From Microbacterium flavescens (GTDB lineage Bacteria > Actinomycetota > Actinomycetes > Actinomycetales > Microbacteriaceae), in NCBI RefSeq assembly GCF_018588945.1, contig NZ_JAFIWA010000011.1, forward strand, positions 1 to 46,963: a DNA stretch of 46,963 nucleotides. The letters are read 5' to 3'. Made by a program: the position numbers and the translations under genes. The notes below the pieces were generated by a model. It did not search any database. It saw only the letters and a program-made list of their open reading frames with translations, and was not told the origin of the DNA. Below, piece by piece: positions 8,567 to 22,742 of the stretch. How positions within the stretch are numbered: the first letter of the stretch is position 1; every line of letters starts with the position of its first letter.

Positions 8567-11226
8567 GACGACATCATGGACCCGGAAGCGCCGGTCGCGC
8601 CATCCTTCTCTCGCGCGCGACCCGGCGGCACCGCGGGCACGCGGCGCAGCGCGAAGGCCGCCGCCTCCCGGGCCGACCACAGGCGTCCGCGGGCGATCGC
8701 GTCCTCGACCTCCGGCCCGTCGCCGCCGGCTGCGGAGAGGTAGCGCCGGTGGAAGACGAACTGAGGGGCGTCGAACATCGTCAGCCGCTCCCGCGTGCTG
8801 TCCGCCGCGCCCGCGAGGAGCGCCGCGGTCTCGACGTCTCCGCGCAGCGAAGCGACCGCCGAGAGGCCCTCGATCGCGTACGCGATGCCCTCGTCGTGGT
8901 CGAGCTCCATCGACATGCGCATCGCCTCCGTGAAGCCGAAGGCCGCGGCATCCGTCTCCCCCGCCAGCAGTCGCGCCCGGGCCAGGTGATGCGTCGCGAC
9001 CGAGAGCCCGAAGATGCCCCCGCCGTCGCGGGCCGCCGTCGAGGCCTCGGCGAACCGCCGCGCCGCCTCCGCCGGCTGGTCGAGCGCCCACTCCAGCCGG
9101 CCGAGCGCGATGAGCGCGAGCACTTCAGCCCACCGCTGACCGCCCTGGCGGAACCGCTCCGCGCAGCCCTCGAGGTCGGCGGCCATCGCGTGGATGTCGG
9201 GGTCGCCCATCGTGATCCGCGCCAGTCCCGCCGTCGCCTCGGCCATCGTCGCCCCGAAGTCGTCGCCGGCCTCCGCGAAGAGCGCGCTCGACTCGAGCAG
9301 TCCGCTCACGACGCCGTCGCGCTCGTCGGTGCGCCACATCTCCGACCACAGGAAGTAGAAGCGCGCGATCGCCCGGGCGCGAGGAGAGAGAGCGGATGCC
9401 TCGGCCAGCAGCTCCTCCATCCACACCCGCACCTCGTAGAAGTAGCCCCGCAGCCACCAGTAGATGTAGAGCCGCCAGGCGATGTCGGTCGCGGCGTCCG
9501 CGTCGCCGACGCCGATGAGGTGCCGCACCGCGGTGCGCAGGTTGCCGCGCTCGAGGTCGAGTCGGCGCGTGGCGCTGCGCTGGTCGGCGCCGCCCAGGGA
9601 GGGCGCGATGCGGCCCGTCAGCTCGAGGTAGTAGGAGGCGTGCGCGTCGCGCAGGCGCCGTTCGTCGCCCGCCTCGCGCAGGTGGTCGACGGCGTACTCG
9701 CGCACGGTGACGAGCATCGTGAAGACCGCCTGCCCGTCGACCTCGGACTGCGCGACGAGCGAGTTGTCGATGAGCACCTCGAGCGCCTCGATCGCGCGCG
9801 GCTCCCACGGGCGCCCCGCCGAGAGGAACTCGACCGCGTCGAGGGTGAAGCCCGCGGAGAAGACGCCGAGATCGCAGAGCATCGCCCGCTCGTCGTCAGC
9901 CAGCAGGCCGGCCGACCAGTCGATCGTCGCGCGCAGCGTGCGCTGGCGCGGGGGAAGGTCGCGCGCGGAATCTCCGAGCACCGACGCGCGGCCGTGCAGA
10001 CGCGCGAGCACGGCGTCGGGGGTGAGCAGCCGCATGCGCGCGGCGGCCAGCTCGATCGCCAGCGGCAGGCCGTCGAGCGCCTGGCACAGCGACACGACGG
10101 CGGGCGTGTTCTCGGCGGTGAGGGCGAAGTCCGGCTTCACCGCGCGAGCGCGCTCCACGAACAGCTCGACGGCGGGGGAGCCGGCGGCGCGCGACACCGA
10201 GTGCGGCGCGGCCGCGTCGGCGGTCTGCAGGGGCGGCACGTCGTACACCCGCTCGCCGCGCACGCGCAGCACGGCCCGGCTGGTCACCAGGAGCGAGGTG
10301 TGCGGGGCGATCGAGTAGAGCCGGACGAGCTCGGCCGCGGCATCCACCAGCTGCTCGAAATTGTCGAGCACGAGGAGCATGCGCTTCGCGGACAGGGCCA
10401 GCGCGAGCCGCTCCTCGACCGGGATGTCGCCGCTGTCGCGGATGCCGAGCGCGTAGGCGATCGTCGGCAGCACGAGCCGCTCCTCGAAGACGTTCTCGAG
10501 CCCGACGAAGACGGCGCCGTCGGGGAAGTGCGGGCGGGCGGCCTCCGCCACCTCGAGCGACAGGCGGCTCTTGCCGATGCCGCCCGGACCCAGGAGGGTC
10601 ACGAGGCGGTGCCCGCCCGATGTCAGCAGGTCCACGACCTCGGCGACCTCGCGCTCTCGGCCGATGATGCGGGTGTAGGCGGCCGGCATCGGCGTCGCCG
10701 GCGTGGGGGACGGGGCGCGATCGCCCTGCCGGGACGCGTCGAACCGCTCGGCGAGGAGCACGGCGAGATCGGCCTCCACCAGCCGTGCGAGCTCGTCCGG
10801 AGAAGAGAATCCCTTGTACGAGACGGTGTCGTCCTCCTGGATGCGGCGGACCAGCGCGTCGAGGCGGTCGTCGCGGCCCGCCGACTCGCGCAGGTAGATC
10901 AGCTTCGGCATGCCGCGCGGAGCGAGCCGGTACTCGTCCTCGAGGCCGGAGAGCTCCTCGCCCGGCGCGACCCAGCCGTAGCTGTCGCCGTAGATGCCGA
11001 CGAACACGTCGCTCTGCGCCAGGTACGACCGGTAGAGGTCCCGAGGCGGGTGCGGTCGCGCGCCCAGCTCGAACATCACCGGCGCGAGATGGAGCGCCTC
11101 GACGGACGCGCGCACGGCGCGCCGCTCCGCCTCCAGCTCCTTCAGCGTCGAGCTCACGAACACGCGCAGCCGCTGATCGGGCGTGCGGATCGGCGCGCCC
11201 GAGCCCCCCTGGCTCCCCAGCCTCAT
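8563..11226 (-). CDS. STAND/NLR-like ATPase with N-terminal DUF4062 (first gene of operon)
   Basis: Encodes an 887-aa protein and is the promoter-proximal member of the trio. It has DUF4062 (LRVFVSSTLKELEAERRAV, SDVFVGIYGDSYGW) from about residue 13, Walker A GPGGIGKSRL near residue 220, Walker B MLLVLDNFEQ, GLPLAIELAAARMR, and a TPR-like C-terminus. It is the most divergent of the three throughout. The frame stays open to a TTG at 11304, but that TTG is the -35 box (TTGACG) of the predicted promoter. The ATG at 11226, about 43 nt downstream of the predicted transcript start, is therefore preferred; the amino acids before it do not match the paralogues. No clear ribosome-binding site is seen. 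A tiny ATG-AGC-GGA-TGA frame overlaps the start. Function as for its neighbours: a probable sensor ATPase, ligand unknown. Confidence 0.88.
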   Translation of the reverse strand: MRLGSQGGSGAPIRTPDQRLRVFVSSTLKELEAERRAVRASVEALHLAPVMFELGARPHPPRDLYRSYLAQSDVFVGIYGDSYGWVAPGEELSGLEDEYRLAPRGMPKLIYLRESAGRDDRLDALVRRIQEDDTVSYKGFSSPDELARLVEADLAVLLAERFDASRQGDRAPSPTPATPMPAAYTRIIGREREVAEVVDLLTSGGHRLVTLLGPGGIGKSRLSLEVAEAARPHFPDGAVFVGLENVFEERLVLPTIAYALGIRDSGDIPVEERLALALSAKRMLLVLDNFEQLVDAAAELVRLYSIAPHTSLLVTSRAVLRVRGERVYDVPPLQTADAAAPHSVSRAAGSPAVELFVERARAVKPDFALTAENTPAVVSLCQALDGLPLAIELAAARMRLLTPDAVLARLHGRASVLGDSARDLPPRQRTLRATIDWSAGLLADDERAMLCDLGVFSAGFTLDAVEFLSAGRPWEPRAIEALEVLIDNSLVAQSEVDGQAVFTMLVTVREYAVDHLREAGDERRLRDAHASYYLELTGRIAPSLGGADQRSATRRLDLERGNLRTAVRHLIGVGDADAATDIAWRLYIYWWLRGYFYEVRVWMEELLAEASALSPRARAIARFYFLWSEMWRTDERDGVVSGLLESSALFAEAGDDFGATMAEATAGLARITMGDPDIHAMAADLEGCAERFRQGGQRWAEVLALIALGRLEWALDQPAEAARRFAEASTAARDGGGIFGLSVATHHLARARLLAGETDAAAFGFTEAMRMSMELDHDEGIAYAIEGLSAVASLRGDVETAALLAGAADSTRERLTMFDAPQFVFHRRYLSAAGGDGPEVEDAIARGRLWSAREAAAFALRRVPAVPPGRAREKDGATGASGSMMSS

Positions 11227-11275
11227 CCGCTCATTGTGGGGGTGGGATGCCGCGTCCGTCCACTGTTCCGGCGCG

Positions 11276-11304
11276 GTTATACCGCAGCATCCGAGGCTCG
11301 TCAA
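11276..11304 (-). promoter_or_regulatory. promoter of the three-gene STAND/DUF4062 operon
   Basis: On the minus strand, TTGACG (11304-11299), a 17-nt spacer and TATAAC (11281-11276) form a near-consensus housekeeping promoter. The transcript would begin near 11269, giving a leader of about 43 nt before the ATG at 11226. Its -35 box lies 9 bp from the -35 box of the divergent rpoB promoter. Confidence 0.75.
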
Positions 11305-11313
11305 GGATCCCGC

Positions 11314-11342
11314 TGGACATGGCGCGTCATTCCACGTATAGT
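11314..11342 (+). promoter_or_regulatory. rpoB promoter
   Basis: TGGACA (11314-11319), a 17-nt spacer and TATAGT (11337-11342) each differ by one base from the consensus hexamers. The start near 11349 gives a leader of about 160 nt. The leader contains a small hairpin (CCTCGC 11403-11408, GCGAGG 11415-11420) and ends in GGAGGT at 11498-11503, 7 nt before the TTG start of rpoB. Confidence 0.75.
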
Positions 11343-11510
11343 GGGTCCTTGCGCTCTTGGATTCCCCCTGCCCTCATATGGTGGTCGGCTGTGCCTGCGC
11401 GCCCTCGCTTCACGGCGAGGCGTGACGCGCGGGCAATCGGGGACGAATGAGCACTCCACACCTGACGACAAGGAAACGAGCCCTACCCGGGCCCACCGGA
11501 GGTAATCCCC

Positions 11511-15008
<3,498 letters not shown>

Positions 15009-15046
15009 TTCCGGCCCTTTAGAAGAATTCCGACACAGGAGAACCA

Positions 15047-18937
<3,891 letters not shown>

Positions 18938-18952
18938 TCGTCTGAGTTCACA

Positions 18953-18982
18953 CGAAGGGCCCCGGTTCGCCGGGGCCCTTCG
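18953..18982 (+). terminator. rpoBC intrinsic terminator hairpin
   Basis: CGAAGGGCCCCGG (18953-18965) pairs perfectly with CCGGGGCCCTTCG (18970-18982) across a TTCG loop: 13 bp, starting 15 nt after the rpoC stop. No U-tract follows, as is common in actinobacteria. Confidence 0.85.
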
Positions 18983-19053
18983 TCGTGCGCTGCGCGCCGC
19001 GCCGCGGCATCCGACTCCGTCGTCTTACCGTGGAGAAGGAGGTGGTGGGGGCC

Positions 19054-19671
19054 ATGGCACGCGTGGGTGGACGCAACTCGTGGATCGCCGTGCCCGTCGG
19101 GCTCGGCTGCGCCGCGATCGTCGGCGCCCTGATCTGGCTCTCGCTGCCCATGGTGCCGGTCACGGTCGCTTGGGCGGGCGACATGCTCCGCAACGCGACG
19201 GCGCCCCGCGTGGAGCCGCCGGCGGACGAGACGCCGGCTCGCCAGACGCTCGCCGGGAAGGCTCCGGAGTGCCGCGCCCTGTACTCGGACGCCCTGTGGA
19301 ACGAGATGACGTGGACGGGGCGCACGCTCCTCGATCAGAACCTCGACCCGCCGCCGACGACGGTGACGTCGCTCACGGAGGTCCTCGCGCCGGATGTGCG
19401 CGTGACCTGCAGCTGGACGGCTTCCGACGGCGGCGCGGTGTCGTCGACGCTCGCAGCCGTCGACGACGAGGCCCCGGCGCTGGCCGAGGCGGCCCTGCGC
19501 GGTCAGGGCTTCTCGTGCGCGACCGGCGAGGAGGGCCTCCGCTGCACCGGGGGAGCAGGTGACGCGATCGAGGCGCACGTCTTCCGTGAGGGGTTGTGGC
19601 TCGTGAGCCTGGAGACGACGTGGCACCCCGAGGACTACGCCACCCGGCTGGAGCGCCAGGTGTTCGGCTGA
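19054..19671 (+). CDS. single-pass membrane-anchored extracytoplasmic protein, unknown function
   Basis: Encodes 205 aa. One hydrophobic segment (about residues 11-33, WIAVPVGLGCAAIVGALIWL) is followed by a predicted extracytoplasmic domain with several Cys (PECRALY, VTCSW, FSCATGEEGLRCTG) and the end RQVFG. The ATG at 19054 is preceded by AAGGAGG at 19036-19042. The frame is open upstream, but that part is basic and unlike a signal region. The domain aligns by eye with the convergent lipoprotein at 19674-20267 (CxW, then FxC...RC, then a C-terminal VFG), so the two may be inverted paralogues. The domain is not recognised and no function is proposed. Confidence 0.75.
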   Translation: MARVGGRNSWIAVPVGLGCAAIVGALIWLSLPMVPVTVAWAGDMLRNATAPRVEPPADETPARQTLAGKAPECRALYSDALWNEMTWTGRTLLDQNLDPPPTTVTSLTEVLAPDVRVTCSWTASDGGAVSSTLAAVDDEAPALAEAALRGQGFSCATGEEGLRCTGGAGDAIEAHVFREGLWLVSLETTWHPEDYATRLERQVFG

Positions 19672-19682
19672 GGTCAGCCGAA
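19663..19682. terminator. stop-codon-spanning palindrome between convergent genes
   Basis: TTCGGCTGA (19663-19671), GG, TCAGCCGAA (19674-19682). The 9-bp arms are the last two codons plus stop of each convergent gene (Phe-Gly-stop on both strands). It could serve as a bidirectional terminator, or may simply be the footprint of two genes with homologous ends. Confidence 0.5.
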
Positions 19683-20267
19683 GACGCTCGTCACGATCGC
19701 GGACGTGTAGCCGGCGGGGGCCAGGTTCGAGAACTGGGTGTCGATGAGGATCCCGTCCCGCCAGAACAGCGTGCGGCCGTCGGTCACCGGGTAGGTCTCG
19801 TTCTCCCACGTCTTCTCGCAGCGCGTGCCGCCGTCAGGGGTGTAGCAGGTGAAGTCCTCCTCATCGGCGAGACCGTTCAGCAGGTCGAGGGCAGGCCCGC
19901 GCGACACGTAGGTGATCGTCGTGATCAGGCCGCTGGTGTCGGCGGCCGGATCGCGCCAGACGCAGATGAGGCTCCCGTCGTTCTGCAGGCCGGACGGGCC
20001 GAACGCCGGGTCGTTCAAGGGCACGTCGTCGAGCTCGGCGAGCACGGGCGCCGTGAGGATCGCGCGGCAGTCGTCGGGGATCTCGACCGGCGCGGTCGGG
20101 GTGGGACTGGCCGTGACGGTCGGGATCGGCGCGGACGTCGCCGCTCCGGACGACGAAGGGACCGGGTCGGAGCTCGCACCGGTCTCGGGCGCGCACGCCG
20201 AGAGCACGGTCACCGAGAGGAGGAGGGATGCCGCTGCGGCCGCCAGCCGCGACATTCGGTGGGACAT
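19674..20267 (-). CDS. putative lipoprotein, unknown function
   Basis: Encodes 197 aa. The N-terminus is a typical type II signal peptide: MSHRMSRL, a hydrophobic core, then the lipobox LSAC with lipidated Cys near residue 25, and a Ser/Thr/Pro-rich linker (SSSGAATSAPIPTVTASPTP). The mature domain contains DDCRAIL, LICVW, FTCYTPDGGTRCEKTW and ends SVFG. The ATG at 20267 is preferred over the GTG three codons upstream, because TAGGGT (20280-20275) sits 7 nt before it, as expected for a leaderless transcript. Its cysteine and tryptophan pattern resembles the convergent neighbour. Function unknown. Confidence 0.85.
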   Translation of the reverse strand: MSHRMSRLAAAAASLLLSVTVLSACAPETGASSDPVPSSSGAATSAPIPTVTASPTPTAPVEIPDDCRAILTAPVLAELDDVPLNDPAFGPSGLQNDGSLICVWRDPAADTSGLITTITYVSRGPALDLLNGLADEEDFTCYTPDGGTRCEKTWENETYPVTDGRTLFWRDGILIDTQFSNLAPAGYTSAIVTSVFG

Positions 20268-20280
20268 GTGCCCCACCCTA
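20268..20280 (-). promoter_or_regulatory. candidate leaderless -10 element of the lipoprotein gene
   Basis: On the minus strand, TAGGGT (20280-20275) fits TANNNT. It is followed by 7 nt and then the ATG at 20267, so transcription would start at or next to the start codon. No -35 was identified. Confidence 0.45.
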
Positions 20281-20419
20281 GGTCGTCACCCGGACAGGGG
20301 ATGACCACCACCTCGTGCGAATCAGAGGTGGAATCGCGTCGGCACGCCTTCCCTGCACACGGCGGACGCCGGGCTACTCTCGCTGTGCGGGATGTACCCC
20401 CGCGTGAGGAGTGCCTGCG

Positions 20420-21379
20420 ATGAGTGACTCGAAGTCGACCTACGGAGAACCGGTCGAGGAGCCCACGCCCGAGGGTGACGTCGTCGGCCGTGCGCACGAA
20501 GGGCTGGCCGAGGCGGAGGCGGCACGCGCCGAGTCCGTCGAGCCGTCCGCGGCCGCACCGGCTGCCACGCCCTCCGACGCGACCGTCGACCCGGCGAGGG
20601 ACCCCGCGCCCGCCGAACCCGACCCCTGGGAATCCGAGGACGCCGCCTCGCTGCAGTACGACCCGGCTCCCGCGCCGGCGTCCGGCACCGCCGTCTACGA
20701 CTCCCCCGCAACCGCGGCATACGACTCGAGCGCCGAGACGGTCGCCGCCCCTTCGGTGGTCACGCCGAGCGAACCGGTCGCCGAGACCGTCGTCGCCTCG
20801 CCCGTCGCACCGCAGCCGATCTTCGTCCAGGCGCCCGAGGCGCCGCGCCCCCGCGGAAACCGCGCTGCTGCCGGCGCGATCGGCCTCGTCGCCGCCCTGG
20901 CGTTCGCGGTGCTCTACCTGGCCGTGTGGCTGGCCGTCGATGCCATCGCGGGCGAGCTGAACGTCGACGACGTGGCCGGGCACGTCCTGGCCGCCCTCTC
21001 TTCGTGGGTGCTGTGGGTGCCCGTCGTGGTGTTCTTCCTCTCGTTCTGGCTGCTCGGTGCGATCATCAACCGCGGCCGCTGGGGCTCGTGGGTGATCTTC
21101 GGCCTTCTCGTCGGCTTCGCCTCGTGGGGCGGCTACCTGCTCGGTCAGCTGTTCCAGGAGCAGTTCTGGAACATCACCGCGTCGCAGGGCGCCGAGCTGA
21201 TGGAACAGCACCTCCTCGCACCGCTGGCGATCGCCGCGTTCATCATCGGACGCGAGCTCACGATCTGGTTCGGCGCCTGGGCCGCCTCGCGGGGCAGGCG
21301 CGTCACCGAGCTCAACGTCGAGGCGCAGCGCGAGTACGAGCGCACCCTCGAAGCGGGTCCGCAGCTCGTCCGGCAGTAG
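20420..21379 (+). CDS. multi-pass membrane protein with long acidic/proline-rich cytoplasmic N-terminus
   Basis: Encodes 319 aa. Residues 1 to about 150 are low-complexity, rich in Ala, Pro, Glu and Thr and probably disordered. Four hydrophobic segments follow: AAGAIGLVAALAFAVLYLAV, SWVLWVPVVVFFLSFWLLGA, WVIFGLLVGFASWGGYLLGQ and LLAPLAIAAFIIGRELTIW. The C-terminus is charged and helical (VTELNVEAQREYERTLEAG). The ATG at 20420 is chosen because GAGGAG lies 8 nt upstream; a GTG at 20411 overlaps that site. TACTCT near 20374 is a possible -10. The family is not recognised. It forms a pair with the next gene, which starts directly after its stop codon. Such N-termini can be phosphorylated, but nothing proves that here. 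Confidence 0.85.
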   Translation: MSDSKSTYGEPVEEPTPEGDVVGRAHEGLAEAEAARAESVEPSAAAPAATPSDATVDPARDPAPAEPDPWESEDAASLQYDPAPAPASGTAVYDSPATAAYDSSAETVAAPSVVTPSEPVAETVVASPVAPQPIFVQAPEAPRPRGNRAAAGAIGLVAALAFAVLYLAVWLAVDAIAGELNVDDVAGHVLAALSSWVLWVPVVVFFLSFWLLGAIINRGRWGSWVIFGLLVGFASWGGYLLGQLFQEQFWNITASQGAELMEQHLLAPLAIAAFIIGRELTIWFGAWAASRGRRVTELNVEAQREYERTLEAGPQLVRQ

Positions 21380-21865
21380 ATGTCCGGCGAGCCGCAGGCG
21401 ACGGGCGGACCGGTCCGCCCCGTCACCGCGCTCGTCTTCGCGACCGCGGGCTACGTCGCCCTCTTCATCTTCGGGCTCGGGATGACGAGCCTCGCCACAG
21501 CCGAGGACGTCATCGCGACGCCGGGGCTGGGGCAGGTGCCGGGCATCGTGGGGAGCGTCCTGTCGACGGCCGCCTTCGCGGGCGCCCTCTGGGTGGCCGT
21601 CCGTCGCCGGCCGGCCTCGTACGCGGGGGCGGTCTGGACGGCCCTGGCCTGCTTCGCCGGCTACGTGGGCGGAGTGTGGATCGGCGCCCTCGCGACCGGT
21701 GCCGAGCTCGCGGTTGCGTCGCCGGTCGCCGGGCGCATCGCCACGTCCTGGTTTGGCCTCGTCGTCGCCGCCGCGGGATTCGTCGCAGGGTGGGCGGGCA
21801 TCGCGCTGGTCCGCACACGTGCGCAACGGCCGCGCTGGCCGTGGGAGGACGAGTTCGACGAGTAG
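21380..21865 (+). CDS. small four-segment membrane protein, unknown function
   Basis: Encodes 161 aa. The ATG directly follows the TAG of the previous gene without any gap, so the two are coupled. Four hydrophobic segments are visible: VTALVFATAGYVALFIFGLG, GIVGSVLSTAAFAGALWVAV, TALACFAGYVGGVWIGALA and SWFGLVVAAAGFVAGWAGIALV. The tail is acidic (WPWEDEFDE). No recognised domain. It is probably a partner of the preceding membrane protein. Confidence 0.8.
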   Translation: MSGEPQATGGPVRPVTALVFATAGYVALFIFGLGMTSLATAEDVIATPGLGQVPGIVGSVLSTAAFAGALWVAVRRRPASYAGAVWTALACFAGYVGGVWIGALATGAELAVASPVAGRIATSWFGLVVAAAGFVAGWAGIALVRTRAQRPRWPWEDEFDE

Positions 21866-21936
21866 CCGTGGTCGCGGCATCCGCTCTCTTCTCCGTTCTG
21901 ATCCGCGCAATCGCGGCGCGCGCGGCGCCGCGGTAC

Positions 21937-21949
21937 TACCGTTGACACC
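21937..21949 (+). promoter_or_regulatory. candidate leaderless -10 element
   Basis: TACCGT at 21937-21942 is followed by 7 nt and the GTG at 21950, the same arrangement as at pxpA and the lipoprotein gene. The rest of the 84-nt gap after 21865 shows no other feature. Confidence 0.4.
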
Positions 21950-22606
21950 GTGGAGCGCTCTCTCGAGACGCAGGTCAGCCAGGCGGTGGACGCCTGGCTC
22001 GCGTGGCTGCCCCGCTGGGAGCCCGCCACCCATCGCGGCCGGGTGGCTCCTTGCCGCCGCTGCTTCGGCTCTCCGGTGCTGTCGGCGGCCGGACTCGGCG
22101 CCGATGTCCCGCACGGCGTGCAGCACGGGCTCTCCACGCGCATCAAGACGATCGTCGACCGCGCGGTGGCGGAGTACACCTCCCTCAACCTGCCCATGCT
22201 CCAGGCCGAGCTCGACCAGCAGGCCGCACGCAACCGCGCCCGCAGCTACCGCCCGGCGGAGAACCTCGAGCCGGAGTACGAGGGCCTGCCGCTCGACCCC
22301 GATCCGGTTCCGGGCGCTCCGTTCCTGTTCACGATCTCCGGGCTCGCGGAGGAGGCGGATGCCGGTATCCCGGCGCTGCCGCCCCTGAGCGACGAGGCCA
22401 AGGCGGCGCTCCGGCAGGAGGTCGGGCTCGCCGACGACTATGCCAACATGGTCGGCCGCGAGGTGTGCACGATCCTGCTGCATCACCGGCTGCGCATCCA
22501 GGCCGCGATCACCGAGTACGTCGAGCCTCAGATCGAGGCGATGCTGGACGAGCTCACCCGTTCGCTGGACGCACCGTTCGACCCGCACGATCCTTCGGCG
22601 GGCTGA
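21950..22606 (+). CDS. conserved-looking cytoplasmic protein of unknown function
   Basis: Encodes 218 aa with no signal peptide or membrane segment. Features seen: a CxxC pair (PCRRCFG, near residues 35-39), an acidic middle, and a predicted helical C-terminus (MVGREVCTILLHHRLRIQAAITEYVEPQIEAMLDEL). The start is GTG at 21950; no ribosome-binding site is visible, but a leaderless promoter fits. It stands just upstream of the kinase operon on the same strand. Whether it belongs to that system is unknown. A short stem (CGGCGGG 22596-22602, CCCGCCG 22609-22615) spans its stop codon and may terminate it weakly. Confidence 0.75.
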   Translation: MERSLETQVSQAVDAWLAWLPRWEPATHRGRVAPCRRCFGSPVLSAAGLGADVPHGVQHGLSTRIKTIVDRAVAEYTSLNLPMLQAELDQQAARNRARSYRPAENLEPEYEGLPLDPDPVPGAPFLFTISGLAEEADAGIPALPPLSDEAKAALRQEVGLADDYANMVGREVCTILLHHRLRIQAAITEYVEPQIEAMLDELTRSLDAPFDPHDPSAG

Positions 22607-22643
22607 CACCCGCCGCGTTCGGCTGAGTCCACAGCATCAGGGC

Positions 22644-22684
22644 TTGCACAGGCTCATGGATACTGCTTTGTTAGCATGGCCAGG
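22644..22684 (+). promoter_or_regulatory. candidate promoter of the kinase-to-EssC operon
   Basis: TTGCAC at 22644-22649 resembles a -35 box. TAGCAT at 22672-22677 fits TANNNT and is preceded by GT, like the TAGCCT and TAGCGT elements of the WXG100 promoters. The 22-nt spacing is too long, so only the -10 is a reasonable call. It would give a leader of about 59 nt that ends in GAAGGAGGAG before the GTG at 22743. Confidence 0.35.
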
Positions 22685-22742
22685 TTTGCTGTGCGATCGG
22701 CACGCCGGCTCTTTCGGCGGCAGGAAAACCGAAGGAGGAGAC

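Noticed and set aside
11378..11425. 15-codon frame with two Cys in the rpoB leader, as a possible attenuator peptide
   Set aside because: No ribosome-binding site and no associated terminator/antiterminator pair. Short frames are expected by chance in a 160-nt leader.
22644..22677. Kinase promoter sharing the WXG100 palindrome
   Set aside because: The -10 is similar (TAGCAT), but there is no CATGGGGA/TCCCCATG palindrome at the corresponding distance, and the -35 spacing is 22 nt.
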